A stretch of DNA of 64,000 nucleotides from Ailurus styani (Eukaryota; Chordata; Mammalia; Carnivora; Ailuridae). Position numbers and translations under genes: made by a program. The stretch lies in NCBI GenBank assembly GCA_002007465.1, contig LNAC01000038.1, positions 6,124,280 to 6,188,279 on the forward strand, given 5' to 3'. Below the pieces are notes generated by a model. It did not search any database, was not told the origin of the DNA, and saw only the letters and a list, made by a program, of their open reading frames with translations. This document shows, one piece after another, positions 1 to 12,379 of the stretch; within the stretch, counting starts at the first letter, position 1; the number at the start of each line of letters is the position of its first letter.

Positions 1-444
1 CCATAATTTCCCCAGTTTTAACAGGAGCTAAGCTTTGGAATTGTATGGAAATATAATGTTGATTTTTATGGTTGCTTGTTGGGAGGAACTAGAAGTTACG
101 CTATTTTAGAAAAAAATGAATACAATAAGTCATTCAGTTTAGTGTGGCCATTTTCTTTTACCTCTTATATTGTGGTTCTGGGCTTTGTAAAATCTGCATT
201 CAGTTTTGTCTTACTCCCTTGCTAACTTCATTTTTAAACCTTATCTAGAGGGTGATATTATACTCATTGATTCAACATAACAGAGTTGCAGAGAAGGTCA
301 AAGGAAGTTTCAGTGTTAGGGTTGTTTTAAGTAAGATCACATCTTCACAGTCATTTTGAGTGATATTTAGGATCTCCTGTTCCTTAGAAACCCTTTTACA
401 TTGCTGGTAGGATATTAAGGAATAGAAAGGGAGCTAGATTTTCA
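1..444. other. Unassigned AT-rich non-coding DNA
   Basis: No open frame of useful length, recognisable repeat or RNA gene is visible. The sequence is AT-rich and resembles the rest of the intergenic or intronic background. Very old repeats could be present below what can be recognised by eye. Confidence 0.5.
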
Positions 445-830
445 TGGGCATTATTATAGACTGAATGTATGCCCCCCCAAATTCATATGTTGAAGGCCTA
501 ATTCCCAATATGATGGTATTAGGAGATGCTGCCTTTGGGATGTAGTTTGGTTTAGATGAAATCATGAGGATGAAACCCTCACAATGGAATTAGTAATTTT
601 ATAAGCAAAGTCGTGACAGAGCGCGCTCTCTCTGTCTCTCTCATATGTGATCACACATGGTGAGGACTGCTATCTGCACAGTCAAGTACTCTCACCAGCA
701 ATTGAATTGGCTGGCACCTTGATCTTGATTTTGGATTTCCCAGCTTCTAGAACTGTGAGAAATAAATGTCTGTTGTTTAAGCCAACTGGTCACTGGTATT
801 TTGTTATGGTAGTCTGAGCTGACTGAGACA
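445..830 (+). mobile_element. MLT1-type MaLR LTR (ERVL-MaLR)
   Basis: This block reads as a nearly full-length MLT1 LTR in sense orientation. It has the characteristic start (tagactgaatgt, then a C-run and attcatatgttgaa), the central gatggtattaggag segment, a cttgatcttg stretch, and the end with a polyadenylation signal (gagaaataaat) followed by ttgttatggtagtctgagctg. A short CT-rich expansion sits near 622-640. No internal MaLR sequence follows, so it is a solo or truncated LTR. The family call is from memory of the consensus. Confidence 0.85.
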
Positions 831-1016
831 AGTATATACCAATTATGAGTCTTTAAAACAAAAAAACAAAAACCAGCCCTGAATTACAGAAACTTTCTCT
901 ATTACCACATTGAAATAATTTTTAAACGATGAGAAATCTGTTTCCCACCTCCTTATAATCTTTCTCAGCAATAAACCAAAGGAGAACAAAAGTCAAAACT
1001 TCAAATGCCTACAGTA

Positions 1017-1198
1017 TTTTTTAAACATTTAATTTATTTATTTTATTTATTTGAGAGAAAGTGAGAGCCAGAGAGATCACAGAGGAAGAGGGGGAGGGAG
1101 AAGCAGACTCACTTTAGGGATTGATCCCAGGACCCTAAGATCAGGACCTGAGCTGAATGAAGGTAGATGCTTAACTGACTGAGCCACCCAAGCGCTCC
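1017..1198 (-). mobile_element. CAN-SINE, older subfamily
   Basis: Antisense tRNA-Lys-derived carnivore SINE. The T-rich tail (1,017-1,050) leads into a purine-rich GAGAG segment, then ggattgatcccaggaccc and the tRNA-derived head ending gactgagccacccaagcg. It carries the ggggagggagaagcagact form rather than the acaagtaggcag form of the younger copies here. Target-site duplications are too decayed to call. Confidence 0.9.
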
Positions 1199-3410
1199 AC
1201 CTATAGAGTACGTAAGTAAAATCTTCCCATTTAAAATGTTGGTAACAAAATCAAACACAGTATACCTGTGGATGAAGTCCACTCAAGGACTAATAGGACT
1301 TTTTGAGATCGAGTATCATTTGGGTACTTTATAACTTTTATTCCTTACACATAAAATTTAAGCTTTAAAGTTATATATAGCTTTCATATATAGCTTTCAA
1401 ATTAAAATATATATTTAAAGAGATGCATATATATGCACGTATATAGTTACATATATATGCAAATATATATTTAATAACCTGGAATATAATAAGGAATATC
1501 AAAACTTACAACTACTTTAGCTTTAAGTGAGTATAGCAAGATATTTAGAAAATATCCATACAATATTTTTGACCCAGAGAAATAAGCAACTGGAAAGATT
1601 AAGAAATTTGAAAAAATAAGTAATTACTAAGATTCCAAAGGTAGGATTTCTTTAGCTAGATTAGAAATTAGTAAATAGAGAAATCCTCTCTTCAGGGTAA
1701 TCTTTGGTTATTTTAAGATTTGTTGGAGTGACTGTAACTAAATAAGCAAGCAAAAACTCTTGAAAGCTAAATAGTTTCTTTCAAAGACATTGACTTGAAA
1801 TAAGTATGAAAGGTTTTTATTTCTATAATAATGTAAAGAGCTTTTTGTCAATGCAAAAAAAAAAAGACTTTAAATGCAGCTTAAGCACAGACAAAGATAC
1901 ACTCCAGGCTACTGAAAAAAGTCTACTTAATTTTATTGATTTTTTTCCTTCAGTTTAAATTCCCTAGTCCCCATGGTCTTTTATCATTTTTATTCAGAGG
2001 TGAATATGAGGTCAAAATTCAATTTTACTGTATCTTTCATATTATCATTTATAATCATATCGTGGAATATTGAATATCATTAGCTACCCATTGGAAGTTT
2101 CAACCCAAGAAGCCAGCTTAGAATATTCTTTTGAAGAAATTGAAGCTTCCATTTATTTTACACAGCCTGTGTGTTTTTAAGCAGATACAATAATTTCTGA
2201 GGGAGAAATGCAGTAGCAGGAGCAGTGTTGACTGTTACTAAGCTATGAGTGGGTTTTAAAAAGCATAAATGACTTTCGACTTACATTTCTCAATAATTAC
2301 ATAACTGTTAATAGAATAATGGAGATATCCCTGTGCATATCCGTATACATATCCCTATGCATACATTGTGCCACATTCCACGAAAGGCTTTATGTTATTT
2401 CCAAAAAAATATTTAAAATGTCATATGAGGGCATAAAAGACACGTAAGAGAGGCCACTTCCTTACTACTTGAGTCAGTCCCATTGAGAACTGGATTTAAG
2501 GATTGGCAAAAATCAGCATTCCAGTGCACACATAAAATATGCACAAAATGAGTTTTACTTTTGTTATTCATAGGTTTCAGCCTGAGGAATATTCATGAAC
2601 ATACAGCCCCCTCTTTCCCTACCACATTCTCTTAGAAGCGATCACTGCCAGCATGAGTGGAGTGGAGCCCATGATCTCAGGGTAGGACTAAGGTTTTCAG
2701 ATTTCTTGTAGCCTAAGCATGTTTCCAAGTCATTCCAGTATAATTTTTTAAATATAAATGTTTTCAAAAATAACTTTTTGTTGAGCTGTTTTACCCACAT
2801 GTAGCCACTAGGTCCTGGTTCGAGATACCTCTGATGCAGTCAATGCCATCTCACTACACTACCCAGTCATGTGGTGAATAGGCATCATACACAGCTGGTC
2901 ACACCACAAGTATATAATATAAGTTTTAACAGTTAGGAAGGATGGAAAATGAGACAATACAGGGAAAAATAATTTTTGAGTAAAAATCCATTCAGAGCAC
3001 AAGATAGACCAATGGATTTTATCGTTGATCAGATTCTATATTGCATTCAGTGTAGGATCAAAGAATATTCACAATTATCTCAGAAGTCTTTGAAAAAAAT
3101 CTTGCTCTTTTCCAACTACATATCTCTGTGGGAATGGATTTTTTTAAAATACCATTCCACCAAAATATCATGGTATAACATTGAATACCGAAGCAGATGC
3201 GACAATCCACCTGTCTTTAATGAAGGGAGATGTTAATGTAAAGGAAGCCATTCCTCGCAACATTTTTGTATTGGAAATGTGTCTTAAATGAAAATATTTA
3301 TGTTAGCGCATACTAGGCTTATTATGGTTATTTTAAAATCAATTAATAAATATAAATATCTCCATTTTAATTTCATATATGGTAATATTACTGCAAAAAT
3401 CCCACATCAT
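1199..3410. other. Unassigned AT-rich DNA
   Basis: No gene or confident repeat is visible. An imperfect TATATA-rich tract lies at about 1,370-1,475. The open frame at 2,976-3,236 has no recognisable domain and is probably chance. Confidence 0.5.
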
Positions 3411-3486
3411 CAAAAGCTCTTTGGGTTCTCAATTGTTTTTAAGAGTTTAAAATATTTCTGAGATGAAAAGTTTGAGAATCACTGCC
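3411..3486. mobile_element. Possible hAT-Charlie DNA transposon fragment
   Basis: The stretch around ttaagagtttaaaat and gatgaaaagtttgagaatcactg resembles the terminal region of mammalian hAT-Charlie/MER5-like non-autonomous elements, whose ends read as tttgagaaccactg. Only one end is recognisable and it is diverged. Confidence 0.45.
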
Positions 3487-4669
3487 TTATAATTAAAACT
3501 TTTCTACCTGGAAAGCAAAAGATGGTATCTGTTTTAATATAACATTAGGCTAGTATTATATACACTGTTCCTTATTGGGTTTTCTTTTGGAATCTCTTCT
3601 TCCATTTGATCTTTTGAGGCTTGCCTTCATTTTTTTGGGACAGTCTGCTTTTCTTTTTCTCTTTTCCTAATTATGCCAATGCAAGTTCCATCTCTGATAT
3701 CTTATCACCTCTTCTCTGATATAATGTAGTCTACCTTTTAAAAATATTTGTGTAGGTTATGGATTCATTATGGTTTTTGTGTAATGATTTCATCTTTGTT
3801 CACAATATTAATGTACCCAAATGCAGTATTATTTTTATTAGTAAGAATACTTCATACTTCACTGTTTTTTTAAAGTTACTTTTATTTTCAAATTTATATG
3901 ATTCATTTTTTAAGTTATTAATATTTGCTGAGGTTTTTTTTTTTCTGAACCAACTATTTAAAGAAAGTTTGTGTTGTAGGGAGGATAGAGTGATATTATT
4001 GACTAGTTAGGAAAGTCCTCATTTAAAAAATCTGTTTAGTCTTTCTTTCTTCCCAGCCAGTTGACTTTATGGGCTCTTTTTTAAACAATGAAGTCTCTCT
4101 TTTCTCTTAGTGCCACAACGAGAGACTGTTTTTCTGTAAGTATGAATTGTCTGTGTGATCACTTGTTTCAGAATACTTTTGACTCAAGTGAGTGTCGTTT
4201 GCTTATAATCTCTGTATCCACATTCATAGAGAAAGAGATTTAGGATTTGCCATAGGATCCAAAAAAGAAATTCACTGTAATTTTCGAAAAGTTTGATCAA
4301 TTATGGTGACTTTTAAAGTGTATAATATTCTTCCACAGGCCTCTTTTATATCAAAAAAATGCTATACTTGCACTTGAGGTATGTTTTTCAGTGGTCTTAT
4401 TATATTTCATTCATAGATTTACCTGGAAAAGCCAACGTATGAAATACATTTATATATATTTAAAGTATATATATATTTATCTCAATTTGTTGTTTCACAT
4501 TTTTTATAGGGTGAAATAGTGTTTTGAAATATACTTTTGATTTCAAAGCTCACAAGCGTTTTGTATCAAAATGTTATTGAAAGTCTATTTGTCGCATTTG
4601 AACTTATTTTTATTTATTTTTTTGTTCAAGTAAATGTATGTCACATGTTATGAGGCACACTATTTTTCC
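3487..4669. other. Unassigned AT-rich DNA
   Basis: T-rich, AT-rich sequence with no supported gene. The open frame at 3,759-4,010 is rich in Phe, Leu and Ile, as expected for chance translation of T-rich DNA. It could contain old antisense LINE sequence, but I cannot assign it. Confidence 0.45.
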
Positions 4670-4684
4670 TGATATTTGTTTTTA

Positions 4685-4895
4685 TTATTTATTTATTTAC
4701 TTTTAAAGATTTTATTTATTTATTTGACACAGAGCGAGAGAGGATTACAAGTAGGCAGAGAGGCAGGCAGAGAGAGAGGAGGAAGCAGGCTCCCCGCTGA
4801 GCTGGGAGCCCGATGCGGGGCTCGATCCCAGGACGCTGAGATCATGACCTGAGCGAAAGCAGAAGCTCTAACCTACTGAGACACCCAGGCGCCCC
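4685..4895 (-). mobile_element. CAN-SINE, younger mustelid-like subfamily, with TSD
   Basis: Complete antisense SINE: a T-rich tail, the acaagtaggcagagaggcag segment that marks the younger subfamily, then gctcgatcccaggacgctg and a head ending cccaggcgcccc. It is flanked by a perfect 15-bp target-site duplication, tgatatttgttttta, at 4,670-4,684 and 4,896-4,910. This is standard LINE-1-mediated retroposition. Confidence 0.97.
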
Positions 4896-4969
4896 TGATA
4901 TTTGTTTTTAGATTTGAAGTGATTTCAACCTTTTGTACTCCCCTAACAGATATTCTGTCTTATATTTCT

Positions 4970-5165
4970 GTATATTAACCTACTACATATTATTTATAAT
5001 AGGGATATATCATATATATACCAGACAAAACATGTTTATATGCACATATCTACATATAATATTTCTAATATATAATATGTAATAATATGCATGTATATAT
5101 GTATTGATTTTTACACACAAAACTTAGATTTTATGTATCTACATAAATATATCTTTATTTATCCT
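4970..5165. repeat. AT-rich low-complexity tract
   Basis: Irregular runs of ATAT, TATTTAT and TAATAT with no fixed period. It is low-complexity rather than a clean microsatellite. Confidence 0.6.
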
Positions 5166-5301
5166 AACATTTCTATATATTTATATCTTAATTGACTACT
5201 GGTGGTATTTATGCTTTTCACTTGTATTCAAAATTCTAGAAATCTAAAGTAAATGGAGAAATATAAAATAGAGATCAGTAGACCTTAGAGTTGGTCATTG
5301 A

Positions 5302-5496
5302 AGGGTGTGTGAGTGTCTCAGTCAATTAATTGTCAGAGTCTTGATTTCGGCTCAAGTCATGGTCTCTGGGTCCTGGGATCGAGCCCTGTGTCAGGCTCTG
5401 TGCTCAGTGAGGGGTCTCCTTCTTCACCTCTCCCTCTGCCTCTCCCCCTGCTCACACTCTCTCTCCCTAAAATAAATAAGTCTTTTAAAAAAAAGG
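5302..5496 (+). mobile_element. CAN-SINE, sense orientation, diverged
   Basis: Sense CAN-SINE. The decayed head (gtgtctcagtcaattaatt) is followed by gtcctgggatcgagccctg, a pyrimidine-rich middle, taaaataaataagtctttt and an A-run. Imperfect target-site duplications flank it: ttggtcattga at 5,291-5,301 and ttgttcactga at 5,497-5,507. The open frame 5,313-5,507 is SINE sequence and not a gene. Confidence 0.92.
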
Positions 5497-5507
5497 TTGT
5501 TCACTGA

Positions 5508-6920
5508 TTTAATATAGATACTTGAATCATAAAATAAATATTTCATAGTTATTTGACATTTTCTTCTTTGTGAACTTGCCAGTCATATCTATGATTTTGA
5601 GCAAATATTCCCACTTCTTTATTTTTCTAACATAAAACGTAGGGATACCACACGTACTCCTTTTCTTTCATTAAAGATTCTTGTCTTATTTGATACTTCT
5701 GCAAAACCACATCACTCTGCCTTTTTAATCTTTAAATGACCTTAATGATGATTCCTTGTCACTTCCTGTCAAATATAGAACATGTTTGGTCAATTCTTAA
5801 ATAATCATGTTTCAAAGTTGTGTATGTAATGACCACATCAGATACAAATAACAAAATCCTCCAGGTAAGTGGAGTATCTGACTGCTCAAGAAACCATTAA
5901 CTTTGTTGGATAACATGTCCTGCCTCCTGCCATTTTGAAGGTCATGCTGATTTTATTGATCTGGTTTGCTATTTTTTCCCATTAACTTTTCTTTTAAAGG
6001 CAATTGTACTGAAGAAGAAGCAGTATTCACTGACAGCTTTCAGCTCCGTGTCAGCCATGGAGATCTTTAGTTCTCTGTGCTGTTTTCGTGGTTTAGGTTG
6101 TTAATGAGCTGTCTTCTTCAGGCTGATTGTCAGTTCATAATACTATGCTGATTCGGCAAAGCCGCCCCTAATCTCCTTCTGTGTGCACTTGTAAGGAATG
6201 GTTATCAGTTTTCTAGAGATTCTTTGTTACTAATATCTAAAGAAGTTGTGGTGATGCCCTTGGCTTATTGGACTAGAAAGTTTCCTTAGACAAACTAAGA
6301 AACGGGAAATCTATCATGGCCTTCTGAATGTCTTGTTGCCTTTTTGTTCATAACTATATAAAAATAATTGAAATCATTCTTACATTGCATTTTTCTAAAC
6401 TTTCTTGGTGAAGAACAGTTTGCTCCTGTATTCATATAAACTCAAGGGATGGGATGCGTAGCTAACATGATGCTTAGAAACATGCTTTTAAAAGTTAACA
6501 CCAGCCTCTCCAAAGATCTTTGAGGAAGTACATACACAGATGCTTTGCTGATTAGAGCCAGTATCTTTTACACCCCACTATGCATTCAAGGCAAGGAATA
6601 GTAACTCCTTAAATGTATTGATATTTTATTGCAAATTTGGTATCAAATTTATTGCAAATTTGATTGTATACTTGTGTAAATGTATAAATTTTGATATACC
6701 TTTAAATAATTTTAAAATGTATTCTGCCACATAGGGTTAACATTAGGAAGTGTATTTGTATGACTTCAGCATCTAACTTTCTACTATAAACACTTTGGTT
6801 TTATAGGAACCTGACTATTTGAGTGAGAATACATTTTAATCTGAAGTCTGTAAAGATCTTCCTATGGAATATCTAATTACTTGCTATTTGGAAACCCCAC
6901 TATTGACATAATTAACATAT
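5508..6920. other. Non-repetitive stretch, possible conserved non-coding block
   Basis: No repeat or gene is recognised. The part at about 5,940-6,350 is less AT-rich and less simple than its surroundings, which would fit a conserved non-coding element, though nothing in a single sequence proves constraint. A short imperfect direct repeat around tattgcaaatttg occurs at about 6,628-6,665. Confidence 0.35.
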
Positions 6921-7109
6921 TTTTTTAAGATTTTATTTGAGAGAGAGAGAGAGAGAGAGAGAGCACAATCAGGGGGAATGGCAGAGAGAGAGGGGGAAGC
7001 ACGCTCTCCCCTGAGCAGGGAGCCCGATGCCGGCTCCATCCCAGAACCCTGAGATCATGACCTGAGCCAAAGGCAGACACTTTAACTAACTGAGCCACCC
7101 AGGTGCCCC
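6921..7109 (-). mobile_element. CAN-SINE, older subfamily
   Basis: Antisense SINE with a (GA)n run at 6,938-6,962 next to the T-tail, a caatcagggggaatggcag segment and a head ending cacccaggtgcccc. Flanks acataattaacatat and acagaattagcttat look like a worn target-site duplication. Confidence 0.93.
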
Positions 7110-7230
7110 AACAGAATTAGCTTATTAAAAACAGATGCATGACTGTAGGCATTTTAGGATAGTGGGTGCTTGAATTGGGAATTGTCTTCCTTCATCAGAT
7201 TAGGAGAATTTTCTCACCACCCCACCTTTT

Positions 7231-7715
7231 TAAGGATTTCTTTTCTTTTCTTTTCTTTTCTTTTTCTTTTTATTTTTTTTAAGATTTTATTTATTTATTT
7301 TGACAGAGAGAGATTACAAGTAGGCAGACAGGCAGGCAGAGAGAGAGGAGGAAGCAGGCTCCCCGCTGAGGAGAGAGCCCGATGCGGGCCTCGATCCCAG
7401 GACCCTGGGATCATGACCTGAGCCGAAGGCAGCGGCTTTAACCCACTGAGCCACCCAGGCGCCCAAGGATTTATTTATTTTAGAGGGAGAGAGAGAGAAG
7501 AGCGTGCGCGTGAGAGAGAGCGCGTACACAGTGTGTGTGTGTGTGTGGGGTGGGTAAGAGCAGAGGGAGAAAGAGCAACTTTAGGAGACTCTGTGCTGAG
7601 TGTGGAGCCCAATGTGGGGCTCAATCTCACGACCCAAGGATCAAGGCCCTGAGAGCAGGACCTCAGCGGAAAACAAGAGTTGGACACTTAACCAGCTGTG
7701 GCACCTGGGTGCCCT
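7231..7715 (-). mobile_element. Older CAN-SINE split by a younger CAN-SINE
   Basis: The older antisense SINE is represented by its tail at 7,231-7,240 and the body at 7,465-7,715. The body includes a (GT)n run at about 7,531-7,547 and a decayed head ending ctgggtgccct. A younger SINE occupies 7,241-7,464 between the two parts. The copies of aaggattt on each side (7,232 and 7,465) are the younger element's target-site duplication, so the order of insertion can be read directly. Confidence 0.85.
7241..7464 (-). mobile_element. Younger CAN-SINE nested in an older one
   Basis: Antisense SINE of the acaagtaggcag subfamily, including an expanded (TTTTC)n tail at 7,240-7,276 and an intact head ending cacccaggcgccc. 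It has inserted into the T-rich tail of the older SINE that resumes at 7,465. Overlapping small open frames on both strands (7,170-7,717) are SINE-derived and not genes. Confidence 0.93.
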
Positions 7716-8693
7716 AGCCCTAGAGAGACTCTTACTTACAAAGATCATTTTGATGAACTGTAAAAGGCGGCAGAGGATGTTTTGAACTAGACATTTCTCC
7801 ATGTATTTCCATATAGTTTACTTTTACTTTTTTGGTCATTATCAGTGACTATTTCTGTCTTAATTACATCCTGGAAGTTAGAGTTATTTTGTACTTGTTC
7901 CTAATTATTAGTTGGTTTTGTTTTATTTTGTTTTCATCTTGATTTTTCAAAACAGATTGAACAATCTACATGTTGGGAAAACTAGTATTTTTGGAGATGT
8001 ATTATCTGTGGAATGCATTCACACAATGTATCGAACAACTAGCTTCATATCAAACAGTGCTACAGATTACATTTCACATTATTTTGTTCAAGATTTTTGT
8101 TTGGTTGATATGTTTTGGTGTTGGCTTGCTGTCCAGTTGTCCCTCATGTGCTGCTAGTGATTGTATATTGATTTTCCATGTGCCTAGTGCAGGTTTAAGC
8201 TGCCCAGAACACTTACGTTTGCCACAACTAAGGGAAGGGGTATTTTCTTCTATGTTCATATCTAAGCTTTTCTTCTAAACCAGGTTCATATCTTCATCAT
8301 AGAGCCACCTTGACAATAGTAAGCCTTTCCCTCTTGGCTGAATTAACCCAAGTTCGTGCACTCCAGGAAAGAAGGTATGGCCACTCATAAGGGACTTTTT
8401 TTCTAGGATATATGCTTGTTCATGGCTATCATGAAGTTTTGTGGCTCATGTCATTTAAAAAAAATATTGGCAACCCCAGTATATGGGTTGTATGATCTCT
8501 CTGTGGAAAAGAAAATAATTCACATAAATTTACTGTTAATAAATCAGCATAATTATAATATAAATATGGTTAGTAATAATTCATTTATCTCTTGGCGTGA
8601 CTCAGCCAAATAATGAAATAGTATGCACTTTGTTAAAAACCATTGAATATATTCCTGATAATTCACAAATTATCCATGATTTTACTAGTTTTA
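7716..8693. other. Unassigned DNA
   Basis: No gene or identified repeat. The open frames at 7,912-8,278 overlap on both strands with no recognisable domain. About 7,950-8,260 is of more mixed composition and could be a non-coding conserved block or a worn repeat. Confidence 0.4.
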
Positions 8694-9108
8694 TTAGAAA
8701 GGGAAGGGCAATATCATACCAGATTAAGAAGTAGGATTATGAAAATAAAAAAAAAGGAGCAGGATTGTGTTTTTGGTATGATAAAAAGGAAATTAAAATC
8801 TAAATTGCATGGTATCTTATATCTCTGTCTTACGTGGGCAGAAGTGGTGATAAAATGCTACCTAGACTACACTAGTAATGAAAGGCAGAATTACNAAGTG
8901 CTTTAGAAAGGGAAGGGCAATATCATACCAGATTAAGAAGTAGGATTATGAAAATAAAAAAAAAGGAGCAGGATTGTGTTTTTGGTACGATAAATTAAAA
9001 AGGAAATTAAAATCTAAATTGCATGGTATCTTATATCTCTGTCTTACGTGGGCAGAAGTGGTGATAAAATGCTACCTAGACTACACTAGTAATGAAAGGC
9101 AGAATTAC
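8694..9108 (+). repeat. Near-identical ~200-bp tandem duplication with N at the junction
   Basis: Copy 1 is 8,694-8,894 and copy 2 is 8,903-9,108, both running from ttagaaagggaagggc to aggcagaattac. They differ by one C/T change and one 5-bp indel (tatgataaaaagg against tacgataaattaaaaagg). Between them lie an undetermined base (8,895) and aagtgct. This is either a recent duplication or two haplotypes joined end to end in assembly. The N and allele-like differences make the artefact reading attractive. Confidence 0.95.
8895..8895. other. Undetermined base (N)
   Basis: The only ambiguous base noticed in the window. It falls exactly at the end of the first copy of the tandem duplication, so it probably marks a closed gap or a join between contigs. 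Confidence 0.98.
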
Positions 9109-10404
9109 TGATGGAAATATTATATGCACTATATGCATTTGGGGATAAAATTGAAATAACCAGGAAAATGTTTCTACTCAAAAGATTCAGTTGTGAACCA
9201 TATTCATTCAAAGGAAATAATGGAATATGGATATGGAATTGGAATATCAGACCCAAATATACTGATTCATTCTTGGTTAAAAGGAGAAGAAACCACAGGT
9301 CACAAATTTCTTTTGCATTTGAAGGCAAACTTGGGGAAAGAAATGTTTACATAATACTGTGAACATAAAAAGTGTCAGAGTAATTATTATGCTTGGTTGC
9401 ACAAGTAAGAGAGAAGGTTAAAAGGATGATTACATAAGGGTAACTTGCAAGTGAGATAAATTTTTTGAGTTAAATCTATATATGTTCTGTAATCATGGTC
9501 CTGAAATTGCCTTTAAGCCATTTATTTCAAGAAAAAAAAATAATAAAAGCTTTCATGTGATATTCTGCAGTTAGGTACAGGAAAAAAAAATGTGTGGAAA
9601 GATTCCATGGAAAGCAGCCATTATCTGTAAAGGTAAAATTGCTTCACTGTTTAATTCCAAATTTCCTGTAGTCACAGTGTTTGCAAGGATGCCTGCTAGA
9701 GGAAATTTAGTTCAATCAAACATAGGACATCTCTGCTTTTGATGGATAACTTACTAAACATAAACTTAACATTGATGACCTTGATAACAATTATACATTT
9801 TCTTATTCTAAACAGAAAACATTTAGACACTGGCTTAAGTGTATCTTTAAAATTAAAAGAAAACAAATGGATGCTGAGTAGTTATACGTTGTCAGTGTGA
9901 AGCTTTTTTTCTATATACCCAGTGTCATACTGAGAAATCTCTCTTCTGTAGTTAGTTTGTGAAATATAACTTATGAGTAGATGATGAATTTTTATCATTA
10001 GCATTTTTTGATTCAGCTAAGAGAAGCATATGTTTTATCTCCTTTAGTCTGTTTAAGTGTTCAGTTTTATATGGAATCCCCCTTCCATGATAAGCTCTCC
10101 CTGATATTGATGGAAATGTATTTAATGTGCTATTTGTATCATTTGTCCTATATTTAAAAGAAAATATAGAAAGGAATATGTTCATAATTGAGATTGGCCT
10201 ACCCTTTTCCTTTGTACTGGTGTTCTTGTGCAGTTTGGTAAAGACATCACATGAGTCTCATATAAATTGGGTAGATTTTCTGCTCTCGACTCTTGGCCAG
10301 ATATAATAAAATACTTGTTTCAGGGAAGATTGTTAGAACTGGTTTGTAAAATTGTTGGATTTAGTGCAATTTGTGTGGATTTTTTTTCTTCAGGGCATGT
10401 GCAG
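9109..10404. other. Unassigned AT-rich DNA
   Basis: No gene or confident repeat. The frames at 9,086-9,362 lie opposite one another and show no family resemblance. Confidence 0.45.
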
Positions 10405-10562
10405 TGGGTTGAGTAATGTATCCCAAAGTTCATGTCCGACTAGGACCTCAGATGGTATCCTTGAAATAGGGTCTTTTGCAGTTGTAACTAATTAAGATAA
10501 GGTCATAGTGGATAAGTGTGGGCCCTAAATCCAATGTCATTATGTCCTTATAAGGAATATCA
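10405..10562 (+). mobile_element. MLT1-type MaLR LTR, 5' part
   Basis: Sense fragment recognisable from ggttgagtaatgtatccc, taggacctcagatggtatcc, gaaatagggtcttttgcag, gggccctaaatccaatg and tgtccttataagg. The remaining 3' half of the LTR is absent or too decayed to see. Confidence 0.8.
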
Positions 10563-12379
10563 CTTCACAAGCATTAGTTTTATAAGACTTTTAGATAACC
10601 TACTGTATCCCAATTTGTTTTCATAAGTGCTAAAATGAAATTGTACAATATTCATAAAAATAAGGTCATTCACTAAACTTAAAGATATGTCTTTGCTTTT
10701 GCTTAAAATATTATCTTAGTCTAAGAATCTTGATTCTTTATGTTGATTAACATTGGAGACACATGGTTTAGACAAATTTAAAACAAACCAAAAAATCTGT
10801 ATTGATAAATCTGATGTGTTTGGTAGATAAGACCTTATTATGGAAGCTATGTGAGAAAATGTTAAAACTGGTTAGTAGTGAAAATGTTGGGAAACTGGTC
10901 AAAAACCAAGCTATTCCTAAATAGATTTTTTCCCCCAAAGATTATCATATCAGTACTTTAAATTTTGATATCTCCTGTGCGGCTTCCTGAAACTATGGAC
11001 TGCACGACTAAGAACATTTTTTAAAAAAGTAAAATGGATTAAAATTGGATTTGTCTTGTATTGAATGGTGACATCTTTACTAGTGACTTAAATTATGACA
11101 TTCATAAAATGAGCCAAAAATCTTTAAACATGTTATAGACAAACACACAGTTAATTTTCTTAATAGGTTTTGATTTATAAAGTTTGATCTAGAGCTAAAA
11201 CAGCAAAAGATACCAAATGAAACATAATTTTCTTCTAGTTTTTTCTAATATTTGTTAAGAAATTTTAATAGTTGGTTCAGTGGAAAACATTGTTTAGCAT
11301 CTTTATTGTGTAAAGTTTTCCTTAACTCAAATTTTAGCCTTATCTTTGATCATATAGATGATTTTCTGTTAAAAGTTAGATTGGGAAAATCAATCCATTT
11401 CATATGAACCACCAGGCAGTCATTAAATTGAAACCTATCTATCTTTCATTTTACTTTGATGTCTTAAAGTGACATTTCTTTGAGCAATTACTTTTCTTTT
11501 AGCAATTTGAGTTAATATTTCCCCCTTGACTACTTTTAGTTTCGGTCTTTGAAACTTTATCATTGTTAGTTTGCAGTTCTTCTTTCTGTCTTTATTTCAA
11601 CTAAGTTTTAGAATCATTTTGGATGAATATTCCAAATAATGCTTGGAGAAAAAAAGCGTAACACCACAATACAACAAAACAAAAATATATCTCAATAAAG
11701 ATTTCTATGTTCTAGCAATACTATTCATCTTTTCAAAAGAACATTCTATAGAGAACTCATTCTCTTGAGGGAGCAATTCTAAAGAATTTCTGCAACTCAC
11801 AAGCTAAGTTCCAATATTTTATTTTATAGCAAGAAATAAGGTTACGAAAAGTCCAAATCAACTTGTATCAGCAAGTAAACTACTGTGATGTGCAAAACAT
11901 GGCAAGACAGACTTTCTCATCTAAAACTTTTTGTGTAATAATAAAGTAAAACCAGGTCTGAGTACCTGAGTATTTATATCTAAATACAGAATCAACTGTA
12001 ACATTTTGAGGATGTAAGAATTTTTTGCTTCTTTATTAAGTAAATATTACTTTTAAAGGAACAAGCTCAGCATTCTTTGTTTTATACTTTTTTATAATTT
12101 TAAACTCGAGATATTTGTTCCAAAGTTAGTATTTTCAACTCTATATGGATACATATGGAGGTTTATTATTATAGTCAAAGAGATCATAGAGATCATATAA
12201 TTCACATCGGACATACATTACACATGAATGTGAACATATTAATCAAGAAAAATTTAGTTGTCTGAAGTGTCACAGGTATCTTTGGCTGTACGTTGTTGTC
12301 TCTCTATTCCTCTACTTATTCATCCCTCACACTCCTGCCTTCTCATCCTGTATCATATAATCCAATATATATTATAATA
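10563..12379. other. Unassigned AT-rich DNA
   Basis: About 1.8 kb of AT-rich sequence with no supported gene, RNA or repeat. Confidence 0.5.
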
